Made by a program: the position numbers and the translations under genes
Origin: Bordetella genomosp. 10
GTDB lineage: Bacteria > Pseudomonadota > Gammaproteobacteria > Burkholderiales > Burkholderiaceae_B
Length of the DNA: 64,000 bases
Assembly: GCF_002261225.1 (NCBI RefSeq)
Contig: NZ_NEVM01000002.1
Location: 1,178,001 to 1,242,000, forward strand
Reading direction: 5' to 3'
In this document: positions 25,801 to 33,837 of the stretch, one piece after another
Layout of the letters: the number at the start of each line of letters is the position of its first letter
Position numbering within the stretch: the stretch's first letter is position 1
The notes under the pieces: model-generated
Told to the model about the DNA's origin: nothing
Seen by the model: the letters and a program-made list of their open reading frames with translations, nothing else
The model's database searches: none

Positions 25801-26997
25801 ATGAGACCGTTGGAAGGCCTCGTCATTCTCGATCTGTCGCGCGTCCTGGCCTGCCCCTTCGCGTCCATGATCCTGGCCGAGCTGGGGGCGGAGGTGATCA
25901 AGGTCGAGCAGCCGGGCACGGGCGATGAAACGCGGAGTTTCGAACCCGTGGTGCAGGGGGAGGGCGGCAAGGTATCGGCGTACTACATGGCCTTCAATCG
26001 CAGCAAGCGGTCCGTGACGGTCAACCTGCGTTCCCCCGAAGGCCAGGACGTCGTTCGCCGCCTGGCCGCCAAGGCCGATGTCCTGCTGGAGAACTTCCCG
26101 GTCGGGACCATGAAGAAATACGGACTGGACTATGCCGCGATGTCCGGGCTCAACCGCCGCCTCGTCCACGTGAGCTGCACGGGCTTCGGCATGACCGGTC
26201 CCTACGCCGGACGCAAGGGCTACGACACGGTATTCCAGGCCATGGGCGGCATCATGAGCCTGACGGGAGAGCGGGACGGCGGCCCGGTCAAGCCCGGCCT
26301 GCCGGTGGCGGACCTCAGTTCCGGCCTGTGGGTATGCATCGCCATTCTGTCGGCCCTGGCCGGCCGCGAGAAAACCGGGCAGGGCTGCCACGTGGACTTC
26401 TCGATGTTCGACGGCCAGGTGGGACTGCTGTCGCTCGCCGCGGCCCGCTGGTTCGCGCTAGGAGAGGTGCCCGAACGCCTGGGCACCGAGCATCCCGGCC
26501 GCATCCCCTCGGCCGCGTTCATCTGCGCGGACGGCAAATGGGTGCAGATAACCGGCAGCGACCAGCACTGGCCGCCCTTGTGCAATCTGCTCGGCCTGGA
26601 AGCGTGGGGCGCCGATCCGGCCCTGGCCCGCAATGCCGATCGCCTGGCGCGGCGCGAGGAAGTGATGGCCGGCCTGCAGCAGGCCATACGTCGCCTGGAT
26701 CGGGACGAACTGTGCCGCCGCTGCGATGCCGCCGGGGTGCCCGCCGGCCCCATCCTTCAGGTCGACGAGGTGCTTGCGAACGAGCACGTGGCCGCGCGCG
26801 GCATGGTCGTGGCCTTCGAGCATCCGCAGGCCGGCCGTTTCCAGGGACTGCGCGTGCCGCTGCGGTTCGACGGCATGGACGATCCCCGGGTGGGACGTCC
26901 GCCGCTGCTGGGCGAGCATACGGACGAAGTGTTGCGCGAGAAGCTGGGCCTGGACGACGACGAGATCGCTCGCCTGCGCGACGCCGGCGCGGTCTAG
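25801..26997 (+). CDS. CaiB/BaiF family CoA-transferase (second)
   Basis: 398 aa. The ATG at 25801 has AGGAGGG 8 nt upstream. Class III CoA-transferase motifs are clear: LVILDLSRVLACPFASMILA, ELGAEVIKVEQPGTGD, NRSKRSVTVNLRSPEGQDVV, NFPVGTMKKYGLDY and CTGFGMTGPYAGRKGYD. The catalytic aspartate is probably Asp171 in VADLSSGLW. It is only distantly like the first CoA-transferase, so the two may handle different acids or two steps of one pathway. Together with the acyl-CoA synthetase it gives the locus three separate ways to form CoA esters. Confidence 0.9.
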   Translation: MRPLEGLVILDLSRVLACPFASMILAELGAEVIKVEQPGTGDETRSFEPVVQGEGGKVSAYYMAFNRSKRSVTVNLRSPEGQDVVRRLAAKADVLLENFPVGTMKKYGLDYAAMSGLNRRLVHVSCTGFGMTGPYAGRKGYDTVFQAMGGIMSLTGERDGGPVKPGLPVADLSSGLWVCIAILSALAGREKTGQGCHVDFSMFDGQVGLLSLAAARWFALGEVPERLGTEHPGRIPSAAFICADGKWVQITGSDQHWPPLCNLLGLEAWGADPALARNADRLARREEVMAGLQQAIRRLDRDELCRRCDAAGVPAGPILQVDEVLANEHVAARGMVVAFEHPQAGRFQGLRVPLRFDGMDDPRVGRPPLLGEHTDEVLREKLGLDDDEIARLRDAGAV

Positions 26998-27051
26998 GCA
27001 AGGAGCGCGCGCAGACGCGGCCCGATAACGCATAACCACAGGAGACAAGAC

Positions 27052-28023
27052 ATGAATACGCTTCGCCGCGCCTTGCTGGCCATGGCGCTCTGCATCCTGC
27101 TGCCCAGGGCGATGGCCGCGGACAACTATCCTTCGCATCCGCTGGTGCTGGTCAATCCCTATGCGGTGGGCGGCCCGGCCGATCTCCTGGGACGCGCGCT
27201 GGCCCAGGAACTCGGAGGGGTCCTGGGACAATCGGTCATCGTCGAGAACAAGCCGGGCGGCGGCACCAGCATAGGCACCGGCTATGTTGCCAAAGCCGCG
27301 CCCGACGGCTACACCTTGCTGCTCGGGACGGCGGCCGGCCACACGGTGACGCCGGCGGCCACCAAGGTCCCCTACAAGGGCATCGACGACTTCGAATTCA
27401 TCGGCATGGTGGCGAACGTGCCGAACATCCTTACCGTCCATCCCTCGGTCCCGGCGCGGGACCTGGAGGCGTTCATCGCTCTCGCCAAGTCGGAGCCCGG
27501 GAAACTCAACTACGCGTCGGCGGGCATGGGCAGTTCGCCGCACATCGCGGCGGAGATGTTCAAGTACTACGCCAAGATCGATCTCGTCCATGTGCCCTAC
27601 AAAGGCGCGGCGCCGGCGGTGAACGACATGGTGGCGGGCACCGTGCCCGTCGGGCTGCTCAATATTTCCGCCGTATTGCCCTTCATCAAGGCCGGGAAGC
27701 TGCGGGCGCTGGCCTACGCGAACAAGACCCGTTCGCCCGACCTGCCGAACGTGCCCACGTTCGCGGAATCGGGCCTGCCCGACATGGTGTCGGGTAGCTG
27801 GTACAGCCTGGCCGTGCCCGCCGGAACGCCCGCCGCCATCGTCGACAAGCTGGCGCAGGCCCTGAAGACAGTGCAAGAGCGGCCGGAATTCAGGAAGATA
27901 CTGGCGGCGCAGAATGCCGTCGCGATGCCGCAGCAGAAGCAGCAGGCCACCGACTACATCCGCGCCGACGGCAAGCGGCTTGCCGCGCTCGTGAAGGCCA
28001 CGGGCATGAAACTACAGGAGTGA
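27052..28023 (+). CDS. Bug-family tripartite tricarboxylate transporter receptor (second)
   Basis: 323 aa with a signal peptide ending AMA before DNYPSHPLVL. The family motifs are present: LVNPYAVGGPADLLGRALA, VIVENKPGGGTSIGTGYVA, APDGYTLLLGTAAGH, HVPYKGAAPAVNDMVAG and SPDLPNVPTFAESGLPD. It is a periplasmic receptor for a carboxylate. No TctA/TctB genes are near. Standing between a CoA-transferase and an enoyl-CoA hydratase gene, it probably recognises the substrate of this operon. Confidence 0.9.
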   Translation: MNTLRRALLAMALCILLPRAMAADNYPSHPLVLVNPYAVGGPADLLGRALAQELGGVLGQSVIVENKPGGGTSIGTGYVAKAAPDGYTLLLGTAAGHTVTPAATKVPYKGIDDFEFIGMVANVPNILTVHPSVPARDLEAFIALAKSEPGKLNYASAGMGSSPHIAAEMFKYYAKIDLVHVPYKGAAPAVNDMVAGTVPVGLLNISAVLPFIKAGKLRALAYANKTRSPDLPNVPTFAESGLPDMVSGSWYSLAVPAGTPAAIVDKLAQALKTVQERPEFRKILAAQNAVAMPQQKQQATDYIRADGKRLAALVKATGMKLQE

Positions 28024-28032
28024 AGGACAGCC

Positions 28033-28812
28033 ATGAACACGCTACCCGTATTCGACACCTTGCAGCTCGAAATCGAAGGCGGAATCGCCACGCTCTGGCT
28101 GAATCGTCCGGACAGCCGCAACGCCTTGAACCTGCGCATGTGCCACGAGCTCACCGCGGCCTGCGAGATCCTGGAGGCCGACGAAACCGTCCGCGTCGTC
28201 GTCCTGCGGGCGCGCGGCACGGCCTTTTGCGCCGGCGCGGACCTGAAGGAACGGCAGGGCATGAGCGCGGCGGAGATGGTGGCCCGCCGGGTGGACGGCT
28301 TCACCGCCTACGCCGCGCTGGAGGCCTTGTCCAAGCCCTTGATCGCCGCCGTGCACGGCGCCGTCTTCGGCTCCGGCTGCGAGATCGCGGCGGCCTGCGA
28401 TTTTGTCCTGGCGACGTCGCAGGCGGCCTTCAAGTACCCGGAGGTCGGCTGGGGCACGGTCGGCGCGACCCAGCGCCTGCCGCGCATCGTCGGCCGCCGC
28501 ATGGCCAAGGAATTGCTGTTCAGCGGCAGGACCGTCGACGCGCACGAGGCGCTTCAACTGGGCCTGGTCAACCACGTGTACGACCCGGCGGAATTCGATG
28601 CCGCGGTTGCCGCAATGGCCGAACGCATCGCGGCGGCCAATCCGCTGACCGTCCGCTTGACCAAGCAAAGCATCGACGATGGACTGGACACCACTCGCGA
28701 GGGCGCCATGGCGATCGAACTGCTGGCCATCCAGCGCAACCTGCGGCACAGCGACTGGCAGAAGGCGATCTCCGCCTTCGGAAAGAAGGAGAAGGGCGAT
28801 GCGGCTGCTTGA
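28033..28812 (+). CDS. Enoyl-CoA hydratase/isomerase family protein (second)
   Basis: 259 aa. This is the more canonical crotonase of the pair: AFCAGADLKERQGM, VFGSGCEIAAACDFVLA, FKYPEVGWGTVGATQRLPRI and the C-terminal LTKQSIDDGLD helix. The PE and GATQRLP segments are where hydratases carry their catalytic glutamates; the first glutamate is present (PEVGW) while the second position is less clear. It starts 9 bp after the Bug receptor stop. Its end overlaps the acyl-CoA synthetase start by 14 bp. Confidence 0.88.
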   Translation: MNTLPVFDTLQLEIEGGIATLWLNRPDSRNALNLRMCHELTAACEILEADETVRVVVLRARGTAFCAGADLKERQGMSAAEMVARRVDGFTAYAALEALSKPLIAAVHGAVFGSGCEIAAACDFVLATSQAAFKYPEVGWGTVGATQRLPRIVGRRMAKELLFSGRTVDAHEALQLGLVNHVYDPAEFDAAVAAMAERIAAANPLTVRLTKQSIDDGLDTTREGAMAIELLAIQRNLRHSDWQKAISAFGKKEKGDAAA

Positions 28813-30460
28813 CGATCATGGCGTGCCCATTCCGGCGACCGTGCCGCAAGTCCTGAAGGAGACCGAACGCCTGCGGCCGGACCAGGAAGCCTATGTGGGG
28901 CAGGGCGAGCGCTGGACGTGGACGGCCTTGCGCGCGGAGAGCCGGCGCCTGGCCGCCGCCATGCACAAAGCGGGCATCGTCAAGGGGGACCACGTGGGCG
29001 TGCTGTTGGGCAATTCGGGGCTGTGGATCGCGGCTTTCCTGGCCTGCGCCTCCCTCGGCGCGGTCACTGTCCCGGTGAACACCCGCTTCAGGATCGAAGA
29101 GTTGCAGTTCTGCCTGAAGCAGGCCGACGTCAAGCTGCTGCTGTATGCCGATCGCTTTCTCGGCATCGACTTCACGGACCTGCTGCGCCAGGTCGAACCG
29201 GCCATCGACCACTGCCTGCCCGGCGATGCGCTTCCCCGCTTGCGCGGCGCGGTCATGGTGGGCGAGGGCGAGGCCCCCGCCGGCGCGCGCACCCTGGCGG
29301 ATTTCCTGTCCGCCGGCAAGGACGTGTCCGGCCAGGAACTGGACCGCCTGGCCGACGCCGTTGCGCCGCGGGACGTCCTGCTTATCCAGTACACGTCCGG
29401 CACCACGTCCTTCCCCAAGGGCGTGATGCTCAGCCATCACAACATGCTCGGCGATGCGGCATCCGTGGCGCGCCGCCTGGGCGTCACTCCCGACGACCGC
29501 TACTTCAGCATCCGGCCTTTCTATCACGTGGCGGGCAGCACCTTGTCCGTGCTGGTGACCTTGGTGACGGGCTGCTGCCTGTTGAGCCTGCCCAGATTTG
29601 ACGTCGGGCAGACGCTGCATGTCCTGGAGACGGAACGCTGCACGCTGACCTCGGGCAATGACACGATTTTCCTGATGATGATGGGGCACGCCGACTTCGA
29701 CCCGCAACGCATCCACCTGAAGGGCGGATGGGCGGCGGCCGGACCGGAGGTCATGCAGAAAATCCGGGATGTGATGCGGGTGCCATATGTCTGCAATGCC
29801 TATGGCCAGTCCGAGGCGTCGCCCAACGTGCTGGTGAGCGACCGCGAGGACGCCTTCGAACTGCGCCGCGACGGCTTCATGCTGCCGCACCCGGGCGTCG
29901 AAGTGCGCCTGGCGGACCCGGACACGGGCGCCGTCATTACGCCCGGCACGGGCCCCGGTGAAATCCAGGTGCGTGGCTGGAACGTCATGCGCGGCTATTA
30001 CAACCTGCCCGAAGCGACTGCCCGCGCCTTCACCGCGGACGGTTGGCTGCGCACCGGCGACATGGGCGAACAGCGCGCCGACGGCCGCATGCGCATGGTG
30101 GGGCGGCTCAAGGACATGTTCCGCGTCGGCGGCGAAAACGTGGCGCCCGCGGAAGTGGAGGAAGTGCTGCATGGACACCCCGCGGTGCAGATGGCGCAGG
30201 TGATCGGTGTCCCGGACGCCCGCCTGGGCGAGGTGGCGGGCGCCTTCGTCCTGCTGAAGCCGGGACAGCGGAGCAGCCGCGAAGAACTGCTTGCCTGGTG
30301 CAAGGCGCGCTGCGCCAACTTCAAGGTGCCTCGCTATATGGCGCTGGTGGACACGTTCGAGGACATCGGCATGACCGGCAGCAGCAAGGTGCAAAAGAAC
30401 AAGCTGCGTGAATACGCGGTCAAGCTCTGGAAAATCGAACGCGACACGGTGGCTTCATGA
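28799..30460 (+). CDS. AMP-dependent acyl-CoA synthetase
   Basis: 553 aa. The ATG at 28799 has AAGGAGAAGGG upstream and overlaps the hydratase gene. ANL-family motifs are complete: P-loop IQYTSGTTSFPKGVMLSHHN, the adenylate-binding NAYGQSEASPNV, GWLRTGDMGE with the hinge GRLKDMFRVGGENVAPAEVE, and the C-terminal catalytic lysine region SSKVQKNKLRE. It activates a carboxylic acid to its CoA ester with ATP. The overall type is medium/long-chain or aryl-CoA ligase; the acid is not readable from the sequence. The next start overlaps the stop by 4 bp. Confidence 0.9.
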   Translation: MRLLDDHGVPIPATVPQVLKETERLRPDQEAYVGQGERWTWTALRAESRRLAAAMHKAGIVKGDHVGVLLGNSGLWIAAFLACASLGAVTVPVNTRFRIEELQFCLKQADVKLLLYADRFLGIDFTDLLRQVEPAIDHCLPGDALPRLRGAVMVGEGEAPAGARTLADFLSAGKDVSGQELDRLADAVAPRDVLLIQYTSGTTSFPKGVMLSHHNMLGDAASVARRLGVTPDDRYFSIRPFYHVAGSTLSVLVTLVTGCCLLSLPRFDVGQTLHVLETERCTLTSGNDTIFLMMMGHADFDPQRIHLKGGWAAAGPEVMQKIRDVMRVPYVCNAYGQSEASPNVLVSDREDAFELRRDGFMLPHPGVEVRLADPDTGAVITPGTGPGEIQVRGWNVMRGYYNLPEATARAFTADGWLRTGDMGEQRADGRMRMVGRLKDMFRVGGENVAPAEVEEVLHGHPAVQMAQVIGVPDARLGEVAGAFVLLKPGQRSSREELLAWCKARCANFKVPRYMALVDTFEDIGMTGSSKVQKNKLREYAVKLWKIERDTVAS

Positions 30461-31470
30461 GCGATGACAAGCGCGCGACGACGGATGCGTCGCTGGAACA
30501 GGACGGCCGGGCCGTCGTGCTGTGCGAATGCTTCGCCCGCGACGGACTGCAGCATGAGCCGGATTTCCTGCCTACCGCCACCAAGACGGCGCTGGTCCGG
30601 CGCTTCGCGGACATCGGTTTCGCCCGGGTGGAGGCCACCTCGTATAGCAATCCCAAGGTGGTGCCGCAATTCGCCGACGCGACCGACCTGCTGCGCGCGC
30701 TGCCGCGCCGTCCTGGCGTCTTCTACAAGGCCACCTGCGCCAACGTGCGCGCGGTCGAGCGCGCCGTAGCCGATGCCCAGGCCGGCATCGGCGCCAACGA
30801 GATCAGCCTGCTGGCGTCGGCCACGGAATCGCACTCGATGAAGAACCTGGCGCGCAGCCGGGCGGACCAGTGGGCGAACATCCGGCAGATGGCCATGGCC
30901 GCCGGCGGCCGCTTTCGCCTGATCGGCACGATTTCCATGGCCTTCGGCTGCCCCTTCGAGGGCTATGTCGACCCGGGTTCCGTGATGGACGACGTGGGCC
31001 GCATGCGCGAGGCCGGCGTGCGCCATGTGACGCTTGGAGACACCACCGGCACCGCGACGCCCGCCACGACGCGCGCGCTGTTCCGCCGCATGATGGCGGA
31101 ATATCCGGACGTCGTCCCCATCGCCCACTTCCACGACACGCGCGGCACCGGCCTGGCGAACTATGTCGCGGCGCTGGAGCAAGGCGTGCGGCATTTCGAT
31201 TGCGCCTTCGGCGGCGTCGGCGGCTACCCGGCCAAGGTACGCTACGGCGGCGGCCACACCGGCAACGTGTGCACGGAAGACCTGGTGGATCTCTTCGAGA
31301 ACATGGGCGTGAGCACCGGCATCGACCTGGACAGGCTGCTGTCGACCGTCGAGGCCTGTGAAGAAGCGCTCGGCAGGACGTTGCAGGGCAGGGTGGCGCG
31401 CAGCGGCTTGAATCCCCTGCGCACCGCCCTGGGCTCATCCCCGGCCCGATCCCAGGGCTCGACAGCGTAG
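30457..31470 (+). CDS. HMG-CoA lyase-like aldolase with altered catalytic loop
   Basis: 337 aa, DRE-TIM barrel family. Expected motifs: ARDGLQHE (usually PRDGLQNE), IGFARVEATSYSNPKVVPQ, FGCPFEGYVDPGSV, LGDTTGTATP and the HxH metal ligands in AHFHDTRGTGLAN. The loop that carries the catalytic cysteine in HMG-CoA lyases (GGCPYAxGAxGNxxTED) here reads GGYPAKVRYGGGHTGNVCTE, with Tyr257 in the cysteine position. Cleavage of a 3-hydroxyacyl-CoA would fit the last step of the pathway, but classical HMG-CoA lyase chemistry is doubtful. It is coupled to the synthetase gene by an ATGA overlap. Confidence 0.83.
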   Translation: MSDDKRATTDASLEQDGRAVVLCECFARDGLQHEPDFLPTATKTALVRRFADIGFARVEATSYSNPKVVPQFADATDLLRALPRRPGVFYKATCANVRAVERAVADAQAGIGANEISLLASATESHSMKNLARSRADQWANIRQMAMAAGGRFRLIGTISMAFGCPFEGYVDPGSVMDDVGRMREAGVRHVTLGDTTGTATPATTRALFRRMMAEYPDVVPIAHFHDTRGTGLANYVAALEQGVRHFDCAFGGVGGYPAKVRYGGGHTGNVCTEDLVDLFENMGVSTGIDLDRLLSTVEACEEALGRTLQGRVARSGLNPLRTALGSSPARSQGSTA

Positions 31471-31513
31471 GGGAATAGGGCGCGATTGCCGATCCGTTAG
31501 ACTTGCCCAGACC

Positions 31514-32053
31514 ATGAGCACCGAACCTGTTATCCAAACGAATATGCCACCTGATACCCAGCCGTCCGCGCCGGCGGACACGCGAGCCCGGAATTTCAAG
31601 GAGCTGATTTCCTTCCGCTTGAACATCCTGGCCAGCACCTGGAGCCGGCTCGCCGCCGAGACGAATCAACGCGAATTCGGGCTCGACCCGCGCGAATGGC
31701 GCATCGTCGGCATGCTGGGCGCCTATGCGCCGATGTCATTGCAGGGCCTGGCGCGCGAAGTGAACCTGGACAAGAGCCAGGCCAGCCGCACGGTGTCGGA
31801 CATGATCGAGCGCGGCCTTTTGCAGCGCGATTCGGACGAAAGCGACGGCCGCAGCGTGCAACTGAGCCTGACGGCACAGGGCAAGGCCCTGTACCGCAAG
31901 GTCTTTCCGCGCGCCGTCAGGCGCAACGAAGAGCTGCTGTCGGTGCTCAGCGACGAAGAGCGGGCGGTTCTGGACCGCGCCCTGGACGTGCTTACGGCGC
32001 ATGCCCAGAAAACGCTGGCGAAATCCCGGGAGAATGCGGGACGGGCGCGATAG
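31514..32053 (+). CDS. MarR family transcriptional regulator
   Basis: 179 aa winged-helix protein: the recognition region MSLQGLAREVNLDKSQASRT, then VSDMIERGLLQRDSDESDGR with the DxRS wing, and long flanking dimerisation helices. MarR proteins often respond to aromatic or CoA-linked ligands. It is 43 bp after the lyase gene on the same strand and could be the last gene of the operon. The palindromic region at 23950-23989 is the most likely target. Confidence 0.88.
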   Translation: MSTEPVIQTNMPPDTQPSAPADTRARNFKELISFRLNILASTWSRLAAETNQREFGLDPREWRIVGMLGAYAPMSLQGLAREVNLDKSQASRTVSDMIERGLLQRDSDESDGRSVQLSLTAQGKALYRKVFPRAVRRNEELLSVLSDEERAVLDRALDVLTAHAQKTLAKSRENAGRAR

Positions 32054-32129
32054 CCTGGGGCCGGAGTCTGGTTTCGAACCTCGGGACGACGGCCTTTGCG
32101 GCGGGCATCCCGCGCCGCACGGTTCCGCC

Positions 32130-32882
32130 TCACTGGCGGGCGAAAGATGGATGACTTGCCCTGAATTTGTTTATCGCCGCCACGAGCACCGGCAGATCGA
32201 CGTCGAAATGGGTGGTGAGCAGGTAGAAATCGACGCCACGCCAGGTCCGGCACTGCGCGACGTATTTCAGGAACTTTTTCTGCATTTCCGGCGGGGAAAC
32301 ACGATGGGTTTCGGGGGCGTCGAATGACATCAGCAAGGCCGGATTGTCGTTCATTTCTCCTGCCGTGGCGTCCGATATCCGGTCCCACGGAAGAAGAACC
32401 GACCATTTTCCATTCGTGAATACCAGGCCCTCGGACTGGAATTCCAGGGCTTGGTCGGGGAATTTTCCCGACGCCAGCATAGCGAGCACCAGCACGCCCG
32501 CGCCGGCGATCACCCAATAGCACGCGCGCACGAGCAAAGGCGGGTCGGGCGAGAAGACAAGAAGGACGATCCCAAGCGCGGCGAGCGCGGCGCCGAGTAG
32601 CGCGACCTTGCGCTTGGACCGCTGGATGCGCGTGCCGACGACCACGTCGACCGAAATTATCTTCATGCGCCCATAGCGCAACTTGCGGCGCAGTTGGGCG
32701 ACGCCCACCACAGCGCAGGCCCCGAAGAACGCGATGGTCGTGATGCCGACCCCGCGGTTGGTGGGCAGGATGACGATGCCGAGCAGGACGAATGCCAATG
32801 AGATGATGGCGAGGGCCCAATCACGAAAGCCAGGGGTTGGGGTCATATGGACGGTTTGGATGTCGGTGAGGGGGAATCGCAA
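32130..32882 (-). CDS. Hypothetical membrane protein
   Basis: About 250 aa from the ATG at 32882, or 238 aa from the ATG at 32846. There are four hydrophobic segments, in two pairs: near residues 23-41 (LAIISLAFVLLGIVIL) and 46-60, then 93-110 (LLGAALAALGIVLLVF) and 118-136. A soluble C-terminal domain of about 110 residues follows (GLVFTNGKWSVLLPWDRISD ... PALLMSF), which resembles the PH-like fold found in small bacterial membrane proteins. I do not recognise a specific family. It converges with the MarR gene and lies at the left edge of the biosynthetic cluster, with no sign of belonging to it. Confidence 0.75.
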   Translation of the reverse strand: MRFPLTDIQTVHMTPTPGFRDWALAIISLAFVLLGIVILPTNRGVGITTIAFFGACAVVGVAQLRRKLRYGRMKIISVDVVVGTRIQRSKRKVALLGAALAALGIVLLVFSPDPPLLVRACYWVIAGAGVLVLAMLASGKFPDQALEFQSEGLVFTNGKWSVLLPWDRISDATAGEMNDNPALLMSFDAPETHRVSPPEMQKKFLKYVAQCRTWRGVDFYLLTTHFDVDLPVLVAAINKFRASHPSFARQ

Positions 32883-33109
32883 CGTGCATTTTCGCTTGGA
32901 TGCGGGGCGGATAACCGTCTACTATCACCAAGACTAAATAATCAAAGGTTATACCAATTCCTTAAGTGCCTCTTGTGTTCTCCAGGTGTTGCGCCAGGGC
33001 GTACGTGCCTTGCTGAACTCAACATTTAGGTTAAATGGGCGCCCGAATCACGACATCAGGTCCAAACGCATCATGAAACTGAAAGTCGAGATAACCGCAA
33101 TGAGGACAG

Positions 33110-33826
33110 ATGCCCGCGCTGGATGACCTCAGGATGCTTTCCTCGCTGGGCCGTTGGCCGGCAGATGTGGAGGTATGGCTCGCGGATTTGTCGGCGTATG
33201 TCTTCTCGACGCGTTACTTGAATGACGACGAATGCGCTCGAGCCCAACGCTATCGCAATGCCAGGGACGCGCAGCGGTTCGCGGTGACGAGGTCATTGCT
33301 AAGGCAACTGTTAGGCAAGTATGCGGGGCAGCCTGCCGCGGCGCTGCGCTTCGTCTATACAGACCGCGGGCGGCCGGAGTTGCCATCCGCTTACGAGCTT
33401 TCCTTCAATGTTTCGCATTCGGGAGATTACGCGCTGATCGTCGTTTCGAGATGCCGTGCAGTGGGAATTGACATCGAACGCGTCAATCCCTCCATAGACT
33501 GGCAGGGCATGCTGCCGCTTGTTTGCACGGACTCCGAATCGGTCCTACTGAGTGCTGCGGCACCCGAGGATAGGACTAGACTCTTTTTTGATATCTGGAC
33601 GGGCAAAGAAGCGTTGCTCAAAACGCTGGGGCATGGCATCACCGAAGCGCTCCAAAAAGTGACATTGGACTTCTGTGACCCGGCACGCCCACTTATCGTC
33701 GTGGAAGACCCGAGCTACGATGAATTACGTGGGCTCCGACTGGGATGGCTGAGGGAAATCCCCTTCCATAGCGCATGCGTGGCATGGGCCCAGCACGCCG
33801 GGGGCGCTGCACATATGTTCGCTTGA
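33110..33826 (+). CDS. Sfp-type 4'-phosphopantetheinyl transferase
   Basis: 238 aa. GAGGACAG stands right before the ATG at 33110. The family marks are complete: RFAVTRSLLRQLL, FNVSHSGDYALIVVS, the Mg-binding VGIDIERV and WTGKEALLKTLGHGI with the KEAxxK motif. It attaches phosphopantetheine from CoA to the serine of the ACP and PCP domains of the NRPS/PKS proteins encoded downstream. It is tail to tail with the exporter gene (11-bp gap). Its GC content is visibly lower than that of the catabolic genes to the left, which suggests that the cluster was acquired. Confidence 0.92.
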   Translation: MPALDDLRMLSSLGRWPADVEVWLADLSAYVFSTRYLNDDECARAQRYRNARDAQRFAVTRSLLRQLLGKYAGQPAAALRFVYTDRGRPELPSAYELSFNVSHSGDYALIVVSRCRAVGIDIERVNPSIDWQGMLPLVCTDSESVLLSAAAPEDRTRLFFDIWTGKEALLKTLGHGITEALQKVTLDFCDPARPLIVVEDPSYDELRGLRLGWLREIPFHSACVAWAQHAGGAAHMFA

Positions 33827-33833
33827 GCGAACA
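33816..33833. terminator. Hairpin between the convergent PPTase and exporter genes
   Basis: TGTTCGC-TTGA-GCGAACA is a perfect 7-bp stem that covers the PPTase stop codon. It lies exactly where the two genes converge. No T-tract follows on either strand, so termination is only likely from its position. Confidence 0.4.
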
Positions 33834-33837
33834 CACA

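Noticed and set aside
21694..28023. Bug receptors as part of a complete tripartite tricarboxylate transporter
   Set aside because: No TctA- or TctB-like membrane protein is encoded anywhere in the window.
32068..32085. tRNA-like T-arm sequence (GGTTTCGAACC)
   Set aside because: No acceptor stem, anticodon arm or CCA can be built around it on either strand.
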